DNA of 64,000 bases from Zhongshania aliphaticivorans (lineage in GTDB: Bacteria; Pseudomonadota; Gammaproteobacteria; Pseudomonadales; Spongiibacteraceae). The notes under the pieces were generated by a model. The model searched no databases. It was not told where the DNA came from and saw only the letters and a list, made by a program, of their open reading frames with translations. Made by a program: the position numbers and the translations under genes. The number at the start of each line of letters is the position of its first letter. The stretch's first letter is position 1. Where the stretch lies: assembly GCF_902705875.1 (NCBI RefSeq), contig NZ_CACSIK010000001.1, forward strand, positions 2,050,541 through 2,114,540, read 5' to 3'. Below, in pieces: positions 35,813 through 45,908 of the stretch.

Positions 35813-37059
35813 TGTTTTTACGCCTCGCAATCTCCAGCCTCAAAAACCGCAAGGGCTCTGCCCTGCTTACCCTATTAGCGATCACAGTGAGTATTTTTGT
35901 TTTACTAGGTGTTGAGCAAATTCGCCAACAAGCCAAAAGTAGTTTCAACAACACGGTCTCTGGTATTGATCTTATCGTCGGCGCCCGTACCGGCGATATA
36001 AATTTACTACTTTATTCAGTGTTCCGTATCGGCAGTGCCAGCAATACCATTTCTTGGCAAAGCTATCAAAACATTGCCTCAAATCCGAGTATTGCGTGGA
36101 CAATTCCCATTTCACTGGGGGACTCTCACCAAGGCTACTCTGTCATGGGGACCACAGGCGACTATTTCAGCTATTTCCGTTATGGACAAGACAAGCCACT
36201 GGCAATCAAACAAGGCGAGATATTCACTGGTGTTTTTGATGTGGTACTGGGCAGTGATGTAGCGCGCGAACTGAACTATCAATTAGGGGATACATTAATA
36301 CTCGCCCACGGTTTAGGCCGTACCAGCTTTAACCAACACACTGACAATCCGTTTAAAGTGGTAGGAATTCTTGAGCCCACCGGCACACCGGTCGATCAAA
36401 CCCTGCATGTTCACCTAGCAGGTATTGACGCAATCCATAGCAAAGGCCAAAGCCGTGTAACGACAGCAAGTTCGAACGGTACAAGTCAAGACATCAATGC
36501 CGCGCACAGCAACCCTGAGGCGATTTCGGCGTTTATGGTGGGACTAAAGTCCAGAATGGCGACCTTTCAACTCCAACGCCAAATAAACACTTACAAATAT
36601 GAGCCACTACGCGCCATTCTGCCAGGGGTGACGCTAAGCCAACTTTGGCAGCTAATGGCAACAGTAGAACACACCTTACGACTGATTTCGGCGCTTATAC
36701 TCTTAGCCTCACTGCTGGGCTTGGCGGCTATGTTGCTGGCCTCAATACGCGAACGCAAAGAAGAAATTGCCGTAATGCGAGCCATTGGCGCATCACCATG
36801 GTTCATTCTAGCGTTGATTGAAGCCGAGGCGGCTTTAATAACCTTTGGCGCGATGCTCTTGGCCATCATGTTGTTAAGCTTTGCCACTGTGGTATCGGGG
36901 AATTTTCTTGCTGAGCGATTTAGTGTATTTATCGATCTAAATCTCTTCACTATGCAATCAGCAAGCTACCTACTCGCTGTTCTCACCGCCGCTTTAGTGA
37001 CCGGCCTTATTCCGGGTGTCATCGCTTATCGCCGCGCTTTACATGAGCAGTTAGCTTAA
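35812..37059 (+). CDS. FtsX/MacB-family ABC permease of the zinc island
   Basis: A 415-residue permease with one N-terminal helix (LLTLLAITVSIFVLLGV), a large periplasmic domain of about 240 residues (SGIDLIVGARTGDINLL onward) and three C-terminal helices. The FtsX-domain motif IRERKEEIAVMRAIGASPW is present. This is the MacB/LolCE topology. It starts at ATG 35812, overlapping the ATPase stop (TAATG). With the ATPase it may transfer zinc or a zinc-bound protein across the envelope; the mechanism is unknown. Confidence 0.88.
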   Translation: MFLRLAISSLKNRKGSALLTLLAITVSIFVLLGVEQIRQQAKSSFNNTVSGIDLIVGARTGDINLLLYSVFRIGSASNTISWQSYQNIASNPSIAWTIPISLGDSHQGYSVMGTTGDYFSYFRYGQDKPLAIKQGEIFTGVFDVVLGSDVARELNYQLGDTLILAHGLGRTSFNQHTDNPFKVVGILEPTGTPVDQTLHVHLAGIDAIHSKGQSRVTTASSNGTSQDINAAHSNPEAISAFMVGLKSRMATFQLQRQINTYKYEPLRAILPGVTLSQLWQLMATVEHTLRLISALILLASLLGLAAMLLASIRERKEEIAVMRAIGASPWFILALIEAEAALITFGAMLLAIMLLSFATVVSGNFLAERFSVFIDLNLFTMQSASYLLAVLTAALVTGLIPGVIAYRRALHEQLA

Positions 37060-37095
37060 TAGCTAACTGCGTCGACGCAGTGGTGTACAATTTAA

Positions 37096-37734
37096 TTAAC
37101 TTTGATTAAAACTCGCAGTGCCAGCTTTTTCTTCAATTGCCTGCTTTAAACTAGCCCTCGCCTGTACCAGTACACCATAAGACGAACGCACCACAATACC
37201 GGCAATAATCACAGCGATCACATAATCCGGCCAAGGCGAAGACCAATACTGCACCAGCCCTGCCGCGAGAATAACTCCCGCATTGGCAAGCATGTCATTG
37301 CGTGAACATATCCAGCTTGCCCGCATATTAACGTCGCCGCTACGGAAACGATACAACAGCGCAAAGCAGCTGACATTAACCAGCAGAGCCAAACCGGCAA
37401 TCCATCCCATAATATGCGTGCTCGGAGTACTTCCCTCCCAGATTCGCCAAGCAATATGAATAAAAACGCCAATCCCTAGAATCATTTGTAAGCTGCCGTT
37501 GAGAAAGGCGGCCTTAGCCTTTAGTGACAGACCTTTCCCCACCGCATACAGGCTGACAGCATACACAAGGGTATCAGCCAACATATCTAAAGAATCCGCC
37601 ATGAGACCACTGGAATGCGCTAGCCAAGCGGCGATGAACTCGACAAAAAACATCACGCCATTCAAGACCAACACTATCCACAGTAAAATCCGTTCCTGGC
37701 GGTTTCGTGCTTCAGTACCACAACAATCAGACAT
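37096..37734 (-). CDS. Short cation diffusion facilitator-type metal exporter
   Basis: A 212-residue protein with six predicted membrane helices and no C-terminal cytosolic domain (CDF proteins are usually about 300 residues). The helix-2 site is D50-x3-D54 (ADSLDMLADT). In helix 5 the usual H-x3-D is replaced by C143-x3-D147 (WICSRND), a change that should favour thiophilic metals. Cys4 and Cys5 lie at the N-terminus. The divergent MerR gene and the MerR-type promoter between them imply metal-induced efflux. The metal cannot be fixed by sequence; Cd, Pb or Zn are likely. Confidence 0.83.
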   Translation of the reverse strand: MSDCCGTEARNRQERILLWIVLVLNGVMFFVEFIAAWLAHSSGLMADSLDMLADTLVYAVSLYAVGKGLSLKAKAAFLNGSLQMILGIGVFIHIAWRIWEGSTPSTHIMGWIAGLALLVNVSCFALLYRFRSGDVNMRASWICSRNDMLANAGVILAAGLVQYWSSPWPDYVIAVIIAGIVVRSSYGVLVQARASLKQAIEEKAGTASFNQS

Positions 37735-37765
37735 AGTAGAATTCGCTTTTCAGAATGATATCGCT

Positions 37766-37796
37766 ATACTAAACCTTCAAGTAACTGGAAGGTCAA
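37766..37796 (-). promoter_or_regulatory. MerR-type metal-responsive promoter and operator
   Basis: On the minus strand TTGACC (37791-37796) and TAGTAT (37766-37771) are 19 bp apart, the long spacer typical of MerR-family promoters. Inside it lies the operator ACCTTC-N9-GAAGGT (37773-37793), the same half-site spacing as the E. coli CueR site. It drives the CDF exporter and abuts the MerR start. Confidence 0.92.
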
Positions 37797-37801
37797 GCGC
37801 C

Positions 37802-38215
37802 ATGAAAATAAATGAACTAGCAGAACACACTGGGCTGGCCAGCAAAACTATACGCTACTACGAAGACATCGGCCTATTGCCCGAAGCCCGCCGGAGTGCC
37901 AACGGCTACCGCGATTACAGCGAGGCAGATATAGAGCGAATCGTGTTTATTCGTCGATGCCGCGAATTACAGATTCCACTGAGTGAACTCAAACTCCTCG
38001 TCCGCCTACAGATGGATAAGCAAGCCCCCTGTGCTGAAATAAATCAGACCATCCAAAATCAACTAGAAAAAATTCGCAGTACAATTCAAGAATTGGAAAA
38101 ACTAGAAGAAAGCTTAAATGAACTGGCACAAAGCTGCCGTAACGAGACCGTATCTGAGTGCCAGATAGTCCGCAAACTCAGCGACTATGATCAACAATCC
38201 AAACTTATTGGCTGA
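37802..38215 (+). CDS. MerR-family regulator of divalent thiophilic metal
   Basis: The 137-residue protein begins MKINELAEHTGLASKTIRYYEDIGLLPE, the MerR DNA-binding domain; the frame is open further upstream, but ATG 37802 is the family start. Metal residues are Cys77 (in APCAEIN), Cys112 and Cys120 (C-x7-C). A Cys at position 77-79 is found in sensors of divalent ions (ZntR, CadR, PbrR), whereas CueR has Ser there. It should activate the divergent CDF gene by untwisting the 19-bp promoter. It begins nine bases after the operator, so it probably also controls itself. Confidence 0.9.
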   Translation: MKINELAEHTGLASKTIRYYEDIGLLPEARRSANGYRDYSEADIERIVFIRRCRELQIPLSELKLLVRLQMDKQAPCAEINQTIQNQLEKIRSTIQELEKLEESLNELAQSCRNETVSECQIVRKLSDYDQQSKLIG

Positions 38216-38378
38216 CCACAATATAAGGAGCAATAAAGAATCGGCCAGCTTTAACGTGAAACTCATGGCATCGTTATTCACGCCCTAGCTAGCCGAAGGA
38301 CATACCATGAGTAACACTATAAGGGTCAAGACTTATTATCTAAAGAGGTCTACTACATCGGTCTTAAGCAAATATCTA

Positions 38379-39956
38379 TTATTCCCACTCAATGGTGGCA
38401 GGCGGCTTGCTGCTAACATCATAGGCCACGCGGGAAACTTGCTTGATTTCATTGATAATACGATTTGAAACCGTTTCTAACAGTTCGTAAGGCAAATGCG
38501 CCCAGCGTGCGGTCATAAAGTCGATGGTCTCTACCGCGCGCAATGCAATGACGTATTCGTAACGGCGGGCATCACCAACGACGCCAACTGATTTAACAGG
38601 AAGGAATACGGCGAAAGCCTGGCTGGTTTTGTGATACCAGCCAGCTTTGTGCAACTCTTCCAAAAAGATAGCGTCGGCTTCTCTGAGTACATCGGCGTAT
38701 TCTTTTTTCACCTCGCCCAAAATTCGCACACCCAAACCGGGGCCTGGAAACGGGTGGCGGTAAACCATATCGTAGGGCAGTCCTAACTCAAGACCAATGC
38801 GGCGCACTTCGTCTTTAAACAACTCGCGCAAAGGCTCTACCAAATCCATGGCCATATCATCCGGTAAACCGCCGACGTTATGGTGGGATTTAATCACATG
38901 GGCCTTACCGGTTTTTGCCGCCGCCGACTCAATGACATCAGGGTAAATAGTCCCCTGCGCCAAAAAGTTAACGTCTTTAAGCTTGGTCGCCTCTTGGTCA
39001 AATACTTCGATAAAGGTATTACCGATAATTTTGCGTTTTTTCTCTGGATCTGACTCGCCAAGTAATTTACTTAAAAAGGCCTCTTCCGCGTCCGCGCGAA
39101 TGACTTTAACCCCCATATTCTTGGCAAACATTTCCATGACCTGATCGCCTTCGTTTTTACGAAGTAGACCGTTGTCGACAAACACGCAGGTCAGCTGATC
39201 GCCAATGGCCTTGTGTAGCAATGCAGCAACGACCGAGCTGTCTACACCACCAGAAAGCCCCAGCAATACTTTTTGCTTACCCACTTGGGCGCGCACTTTA
39301 ACGATAGCGTCTTCAACTATATTAGCCGGCGTCCACAGGGCCTCGCAGCCGCAGAGTTTCAAGACAAAATGTTCAAAAATGCGCTGACCTTGCAGGGTGT
39401 GAGTCACCTCGGGGTGAAATTGCACGCCGTAGAATTTCTTGGCCTCACATTGCATGGCAGCAATCGGGCAAGAAGGTGTCGAGGCCAATACTTCGAAGCC
39501 TTCAGGAAGACGAATAACCTTGTCGCCGTGGCTCATCCAGACGTCGAGTAGCGCCTTACCGTCACTGCTATCAATGTGATCAGCAATGTCTGCGGTAAGG
39601 CTACCAGCCGCTTCTAATTTAATTTGCGCGTAGCCAAACTCGTGAACCGGTGAGCCCTCTACTTTGCCGCCCATTTGCTCGGCCATGGTCTGCATGCCGT
39701 AGCAAATTCCCAACACTGGCACACCGAGTTCAAACACCAATTGTGACGCTCGCGGTGATCCAGCTTCGGTTACTGATTCAGGACCACCCGCGAGAATAAA
39801 CCCAGAAGGATTAAATTCATTAATATCCTCATCGCTGATATCGAAGGCACGAATTTCACAATAGACTCCAATTTCACGAATACGGCGTGCAATTAGCTGC
39901 GTGTATTGTGAACCAAAATCAAGAATCAAAATTCGGTGGGCATGTATATCAGGCAT
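38379..39956 (-). CDS. guaA: GMP synthase (glutamine-hydrolysing)
   Basis: GuaA aminates XMP to GMP. The 525-residue protein from ATG 39956 ([20 protein letters not shown]) has the class I amidotransferase domain with catalytic Cys in GICYGMQ and His/Glu in FHPEVTH. The ATP-pyrophosphatase P-loop LSGGVDSS and the dimerisation domain ending in KPPATIEWE follow. A GTG two codons upstream is an alternative start. It follows guaB on the same strand but is separated from it by a terminator-like hairpin. Confidence 0.97.
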   Translation of the reverse strand: MPDIHAHRILILDFGSQYTQLIARRIREIGVYCEIRAFDISDEDINEFNPSGFILAGGPESVTEAGSPRASQLVFELGVPVLGICYGMQTMAEQMGGKVEGSPVHEFGYAQIKLEAAGSLTADIADHIDSSDGKALLDVWMSHGDKVIRLPEGFEVLASTPSCPIAAMQCEAKKFYGVQFHPEVTHTLQGQRIFEHFVLKLCGCEALWTPANIVEDAIVKVRAQVGKQKVLLGLSGGVDSSVVAALLHKAIGDQLTCVFVDNGLLRKNEGDQVMEMFAKNMGVKVIRADAEEAFLSKLLGESDPEKKRKIIGNTFIEVFDQEATKLKDVNFLAQGTIYPDVIESAAAKTGKAHVIKSHHNVGGLPDDMAMDLVEPLRELFKDEVRRIGLELGLPYDMVYRHPFPGPGLGVRILGEVKKEYADVLREADAIFLEELHKAGWYHKTSQAFAVFLPVKSVGVVGDARRYEYVIALRAVETIDFMTARWAHLPYELLETVSNRIINEIKQVSRVAYDVSSKPPATIEWE

Positions 39957-40009
39957 TGACACAGCAGTTCTCTCACTATTTTTCAGTAGGATTTACAAGT
40001 AGTTCAAAC

Positions 40010-40046
40010 AAACAAAAACTCGCTGCATTATTCAGCAGCGAGTTTT
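40010..40046 (-). terminator. Terminator or attenuator between guaB and guaA
   Basis: Two perfect 12-base arms (40015-40026 and 40035-40046) flank an 8-base loop; the GC core is CTCGCTGC/GCAGCGAG. On the minus strand a run TTTTTGTTTG follows, the form of an intrinsic terminator. It lies 54 bp before guaA, so it would reduce read-through from guaB. Confidence 0.8.
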
Positions 40047-40079
40047 CTTAGTATGCAACAGCGCTTAAATAGCACCTTA

Positions 40080-41585
<1,506 letters not shown>

Positions 41586-41640
41586 TTAATTGATGGACGC
41601 GCTAGAGTAAACCGATACTTCACGACCAAACCCTATATAT

Positions 41641-41649
41641 TGGTATAAT
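41641..41649 (+). promoter_or_regulatory. Extended -10 promoter directly abutting the xseA start
   Basis: TGGTATAAT is a perfect extended -10 element (TGn plus TATAAT at 41644-41649). Transcription would start about seven bases on, at the A of ATG 41656, leaving no leader. A weak TTCACG lies at -35 with 19-bp spacing, which an extended -10 promoter tolerates. Confidence 0.75.
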
Positions 41650-41655
41650 GTGCGC

Positions 41656-42999
41656 ATGACAATACAAGAACCGCCACAAACTCTGAGTGTCAGCCAATTA
41701 AACGGCTTGGCCAAACAATTACTCGAAGACTGCTTTGCACAAGTAACGGTCAGCGGCGAGCTATCCACGCTCTCTCGACCAAGTTCAGGCCATTGGTACT
41801 TCACCCTTAAAGACAACCGAGCACAAATCCGCTGCGCTTTTTTTAAAGGACGTAATTCACGGGTCAGCTTTTCTCCCCAACCTGGCCAACAAGTGAATGT
41901 TCGTGGAAAAGTTAGCCTGTATGAAGGTCGTGGCGATTATCAATTAATTGTCGACAGCATGCAGCCTGCTGGAGCAGGCGCTTTAGCACAAGCCTTTGAG
42001 CTACTTAAGCAGGAACTAAAAACAGCCGGCTGGTTCGACGCTGACACCAAGAAAGCGCTGCCTGAGGTTATTCGCCATATCGCTGTTATTAGCTCCCCCA
42101 CTGGCGCAGCCATACACGATATATTATCTGTGCTTCAGCGGCGATGGCCCAGCATGCAAATTAGCTTACTGCCGGTATTAGTACAGGGCGATTTAGCCGC
42201 TCAACAAATTGCAGACGCTGTGCTACAAGCCAATATCTGGGCGAGCCAAGGTCGCAAAAACTTCGACGTTATTTTGGTGACACGAGGCGGTGGTTCATTA
42301 GAAGACCTGTGGCCATTTAACGAACGAAAAGTGGCAGAAGCTATCCATAACTCTGCCCTGCCTGTTGTTAGCGCTGTTGGACACGAAGTGGATTTCAGCA
42401 TCAGTGACTTTGTTGCCGACATTCGGGCTGCCACGCCTTCTGCGGCGGCGGAGCTGCTCAGCCCCAATCAAGCTGAAATAGTGTCACGCATCAATCTACT
42501 GCAAGGGCGCCTTATTAATAGCCAAAGGCGCAAGCTCACACGGGCTAGCGAAAAGCTTCACTCACTTCGTTTACGCTTGCGCGATCCACGCAGCCAACTT
42601 CAGGAACAAAGCCAGCGGTTAGACAGTTTAGAAATTCGCTTAAACAGACAGTGGCTGCAGAGCCAGCAACGGCGGAGGCAATCGCTTGCTTCGGCAACTC
42701 AACAACTGGCTCTTCTTAATCCGGAGCGCCATTTAAAGAACAAGCATCGTGACATTGAGGAACTGCGCCGACGATTAAAAAATGCCATCGCGCTGCAGCT
42801 TAAACAATCGCGGATCACCGTAAAAAACCTGGGGCAGCAATTGAACACCCTTGGTCCAAATCAAACCTTGCATCGTGGCTATGCTATTGTCACAACCGCA
42901 GAAGGCAAGATTGTGCGGGACGCCACCTCACTCGAAAAAGGAGACTTGCTAGAGGCACGATTTAGCAAGGGTAGCGCAGCCCTAGTCGTTGACAAATAG
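41656..42999 (+). CDS. xseA: Exodeoxyribonuclease VII large subunit
   Basis: XseA is the catalytic subunit of ExoVII, which degrades single-stranded DNA in repair. The 447-residue protein has the N-terminal OB fold (LSVSQLNGLAKQLLEDCF, VTVSGELS), the catalytic domain with VISSPTGAAIHDIL, TRGGGSLEDLWPFNE and GHEVDFSISDFVADIRAATPSAAAE, and a long coiled coil. I take ATG 41656, not GTG 41650, because the -10 box ends at 41649. There is no Shine-Dalgarno sequence. The small subunit gene is not here. Confidence 0.96.
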   Translation: MTIQEPPQTLSVSQLNGLAKQLLEDCFAQVTVSGELSTLSRPSSGHWYFTLKDNRAQIRCAFFKGRNSRVSFSPQPGQQVNVRGKVSLYEGRGDYQLIVDSMQPAGAGALAQAFELLKQELKTAGWFDADTKKALPEVIRHIAVISSPTGAAIHDILSVLQRRWPSMQISLLPVLVQGDLAAQQIADAVLQANIWASQGRKNFDVILVTRGGGSLEDLWPFNERKVAEAIHNSALPVVSAVGHEVDFSISDFVADIRAATPSAAAELLSPNQAEIVSRINLLQGRLINSQRRKLTRASEKLHSLRLRLRDPRSQLQEQSQRLDSLEIRLNRQWLQSQQRRRQSLASATQQLALLNPERHLKNKHRDIEELRRRLKNAIALQLKQSRITVKNLGQQLNTLGPNQTLHRGYAIVTTAEGKIVRDATSLEKGDLLEARFSKGSAALVVDK

Positions 43000-43016
43000 C
43001 GATATGAGCAAACACA

Positions 43017-43610
43017 TTAGGCCCATACTTTTCGGAAATGATCTAACAATGCATCCGAATCAGTAAGCGCGCCTACATTTGGGCTCAATGCACCTATCAC
43101 ACCCTTAAAGTCTTCTCGCAATATCGCATTACAATAAAACGAAAACAGGTGTTCTTCTGCATCAAGTTCAGGGCGAAAAGCTGACAACAAACTGGCTGTA
43201 TACTCAAAAGGCTCAGTAAGCACTTTACGGGCAATTGCTTGAACATTTTCGCCAGTAGATTCAGTGATTACACGCAACACTAAACGTCTGGCAACCCAAT
43301 CATTATGCAGCAGTTCTAAAAACTTACCCAAGTAGAGAAACAACGCTTGTTCCGCATTCAAACCCTTCTCTACATCACTCGGTTTAATGGTTTTAAGCAC
43401 ACTAACTAAATAATGCGATGTGCTTTGAATGTATATATCTTCTTTACTTTTAAAATGATCATATAAAGCGCCCTTCGATAATTTCGCCGCTTTTGCCAGC
43501 AAGTCTATGCTGACGCCGTTATAGCCATGTTTAGCAAACTGTTGCGCACTACTCAGTAATAGCAAAGCCCGTGTTCGCTCACGCTTACCGCCTACCTCAC
43601 CCACAGACAT
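43017..43610 (-). CDS. TetR/AcrR-family repressor
   Basis: A 197-residue protein with the TetR helix-turn-helix (ALLLLSSAQQFAKHGYNGVSIDLLAKAA, KGALYDHFKSKEDI) and an all-helical ligand domain. ATG 43610 is preferred; a GTG at 43631 would add seven residues. It is divergent from the FadL-type porin gene, and the gap holds a double palindrome that is the obvious operator. It probably senses a hydrophobic compound or acyl-CoA and controls the porin. Confidence 0.9.
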   Translation of the reverse strand: MSVGEVGGKRERTRALLLLSSAQQFAKHGYNGVSIDLLAKAAKLSKGALYDHFKSKEDIYIQSTSHYLVSVLKTIKPSDVEKGLNAEQALFLYLGKFLELLHNDWVARRLVLRVITESTGENVQAIARKVLTEPFEYTASLLSAFRPELDAEEHLFSFYCNAILREDFKGVIGALSPNVGALTDSDALLDHFRKVWA

Positions 43611-43681
43611 TAATCCGTTCTCACTTATCACATCACACCGCCTTTATACGCAAGCTACTTGCACAGGTAAATCCTTGCAAG

Positions 43682-43725
43682 AATATACCGATTGGTATAT
43701 TTTAAAAAATACCAATCGGTATATT
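43682..43725. promoter_or_regulatory. Double TetR operator between the repressor and porin genes
   Basis: Two 14-bp palindromes of form ATACC-N4-GGTAT lie at 43685-43698 and 43709-43722, 24 bp centre to centre. Together they form a perfect 17-bp inverted repeat (43682-43698 and 43709-43725). Two repressor dimers could bind on nearly the same face and block both promoters. Confidence 0.9.
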
Positions 43726-43748
43726 TTATATTCATCAGGAAAGCTACC

Positions 43749-45044
43749 GTGGCAAAAAATACGAATAAACAACCAACAGTACGATTTAGTATCCTTGCCG
43801 CTGCACTTTTAGCGTCAATATCAAGCCCAAGTAAAGCGAGTATCGGTGTCATTCCATTGGGCTTTGGTTCCGACTCTATAGCGATGGCCGGCACCGATAT
43901 TGGGTATTCACACGACCCGCTAAGCATTAATAACAATACCGCAGGTATAGCAAAATCCACCACATCACAGCTCTCCACCGTTATTGAGCCCTATTTTATG
44001 ACCCACATCCGTCATGCTGACTCGCTGAACAGCATGCAAGCCTCAAGCAACGACTTAACCGCATTTCTTTCTATTGGTTGGACCACCCCTCTTGAGAAAG
44101 CACCAGATATAACTATAGGGCTTGGTGTTTTTGCCCAAGGCGGCATTGGTTATGAGTACAAGAATCTAAACACAACTTTTGGAAATCAAGATGAATTAAG
44201 CGCACTGATAGGTGTGTTTAGAATGGCACCTGCAATTGCATGGCGCGTTAATGATAAGCTGAGAATTGGGTTTAGCGCTTCGGTTAATTATTCTCAAGCA
44301 GAACAGCAAGTCTTCCCAAACACCTCAGATGCAGAAACCGGATTTGCTGGCCTTCATATTAAGGACCTTAGCGGTATCAGCTACGCTTGGCGCGCCGGTA
44401 TTCAGTACGACGTAAGCAACGCCCTCACACTTGGTCTCGCATATGGCTCAGACACCAAACTCGCACTCCAAAATGGCAGTGCAGTCGTTAACTTTGAAGC
44501 GATGGGACTGGGACGAGTAAAATATAACTCTGCAGAAATTGACGGTCTTAAATTACCCAAAGAGTTAGGCATTGGTTTCGCTTGGCAAGCTACACCGCAA
44601 CTCAGCATTGGTGGCGACCTTAACTGGTATAGCTGGAGTGAGGCACTTGGCAACGTAACAACACAGCTGTCTAATACCGAAACAGCAAATGCACCTAATG
44701 AGATAATAGTTAGCACAGATTTTGGCGGGCAAGACCAATTTGCCAGCTCAATAGGAGCACAATTCCAGCTTAATGAGCGCACCCAGATTACTGCCGGCAT
44801 TAACCATGCAGGCAATGTTATAAAACATGGCAACGAGTCCACACTTAACAACTTACTAGCTAAATGGCATATCTCTGCGGGTGCAAACCACCAACTATCC
44901 GAAAAGTGGAAAGCTTCCTTGGCCTATGTATATATTCCGATCATGTCTCGAAAATATACCAATACGCAATTTCCAATCGGCGACGATGCCGAGGAAACCT
45001 TTGGCGGTTATTCAATAGCGTTTGGCATTTCCTGCCAGTGGTAA
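43749..45044 (+). CDS. FadL/OmpP1-family outer-membrane hydrophobic-compound porin
   Basis: The start GTG 43749 follows AGGAAAG and begins a signal peptide (RFSILAAALLASISSPSKA); the frame is open upstream across the operator, which rules out the longer form. The 431-residue protein starts its mature part with the FadL hatch-like IGVIPLGFGSDSIAMAGTD and NNNTAGIA. Barrel strands with alternating hydrophobics follow, ending in GISCQW. FadL proteins take up long-chain fatty acids, alkanes or aromatics by diffusion. The ligand here is unknown, but the TetR neighbour implies induction. Confidence 0.87.
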   Translation: MAKNTNKQPTVRFSILAAALLASISSPSKASIGVIPLGFGSDSIAMAGTDIGYSHDPLSINNNTAGIAKSTTSQLSTVIEPYFMTHIRHADSLNSMQASSNDLTAFLSIGWTTPLEKAPDITIGLGVFAQGGIGYEYKNLNTTFGNQDELSALIGVFRMAPAIAWRVNDKLRIGFSASVNYSQAEQQVFPNTSDAETGFAGLHIKDLSGISYAWRAGIQYDVSNALTLGLAYGSDTKLALQNGSAVVNFEAMGLGRVKYNSAEIDGLKLPKELGIGFAWQATPQLSIGGDLNWYSWSEALGNVTTQLSNTETANAPNEIIVSTDFGGQDQFASSIGAQFQLNERTQITAGINHAGNVIKHGNESTLNNLLAKWHISAGANHQLSEKWKASLAYVYIPIMSRKYTNTQFPIGDDAEETFGGYSIAFGISCQW

Positions 45045-45099
45045 AACTACGAGAATGCAAGGCGAAAAAATCTCACCCTGCATCGTTGGCTACAAACTA

Positions 45100-45753
45100 T
45101 TAATAACTTTCTGGAAGCTTACGTCTTATGACGATATGACGACCATCAACATCGATATATTCACCAATGGTTAGGTCTTTGAGTATCCGCGCCACCATTT
45201 CACGGGAGGAGCCCACTCGGTCTGCTATCTCTTGCTGAGTGAGTTTTTCATCAATCCGCATACTGCCATCTTCAGCCGCAGGCTGGGCTAAACTGGTTAG
45301 CACCTTCACTACGCGGCCATACACATCTTGCAAGGCAAGACTTTTCACATCATTTGTTAATTTACGTATACGACGGGTTAGGTTTTTATTAAGAATACGA
45401 GTGATATTGGGGTGCAAATCCAAAATCGCTTTAAAATCTTCTTTATAAATAATACGGACTTTACTGGCTTCCATCGCACGAACTGATGCAGAACGCTTAT
45501 CATCATCCAGTAAAGCTAGCTCACCAAAATAATCGCCATACTCAAGAATATTCAACACAAAGTCTTTACCGCCCTTATCGCTGCAATAGACTTTCACGCG
45601 ACCAGACTCCACCACGTAGAGCGAGTCTGCCACGTCACCCTCGTGAATTAATACTGTATTCTTGGCAAATTCCCGCACCACACTGGTGTCACGTAAAATT
45701 TGAATTTCTTCCGGCATCAGACCGTCAAATAAATCGACGTTTTCGATACTCAT
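45100..45753 (-). CDS. Crp/Fnr-family transcriptional regulator
   Basis: A 217-residue protein with an N-terminal cyclic-nucleotide-binding beta-barrel (IHEGDVADSLYVVESGRVKVY). The phosphate-binding-cassette-like FGELALLDDDKRSASVRA is close to the cAMP-binding consensus. A dimer helix and a C-terminal winged HTH follow (LTQQEIADRVGSSREMVARILKDL). It lacks the Cys set of Fnr, so oxygen sensing by an Fe-S cluster is unlikely. Whether it is the main cAMP receptor or a second regulator cannot be decided here. Confidence 0.9.
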   Translation of the reverse strand: MSIENVDLFDGLMPEEIQILRDTSVVREFAKNTVLIHEGDVADSLYVVESGRVKVYCSDKGGKDFVLNILEYGDYFGELALLDDDKRSASVRAMEASKVRIIYKEDFKAILDLHPNITRILNKNLTRRIRKLTNDVKSLALQDVYGRVVKVLTSLAQPAAEDGSMRIDEKLTQQEIADRVGSSREMVARILKDLTIGEYIDVDGRHIVIRRKLPESY

Positions 45754-45869
45754 CTTGTTATTCCCCAGTGCTAAAAACGCGTGACAAACACTATAGCATA
45801 GTTGCCCAAGCGACTGTCTAGACAGGATTTATAGGAAACTATGAAGAGATTATGGCAGCTAGATTAACA

Positions 45870-45898
45870 AGGCCCAGACAAGGAATGTGTCTGGGCCT
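45870..45898 (-). terminator. Probable terminator after lysS
   Basis: AGGCCCAGACA (45870-45880) and TGTCTGGGCCT (45888-45898) are perfect complements around a 7-base loop. They lie 11 bases beyond the lysS stop on the minus strand. The following TTGTTAATC is only moderately T-rich, so termination may be incomplete. Confidence 0.65.
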
Positions 45899-45908
45899 AA
45901 GCATGGGC

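Noticed and set aside
37499-37801. Upstream extension of the MerR frame by 101 codons
   Set aside because: It runs antisense through the CDF gene and across the MerR operator; MKINELAEH at 37802 is the family start.
43692-43748. Upstream extension of the FadL frame
   Set aside because: It would be encoded by the TetR operator itself; GTG 43749 has a ribosome site and starts a normal signal peptide.
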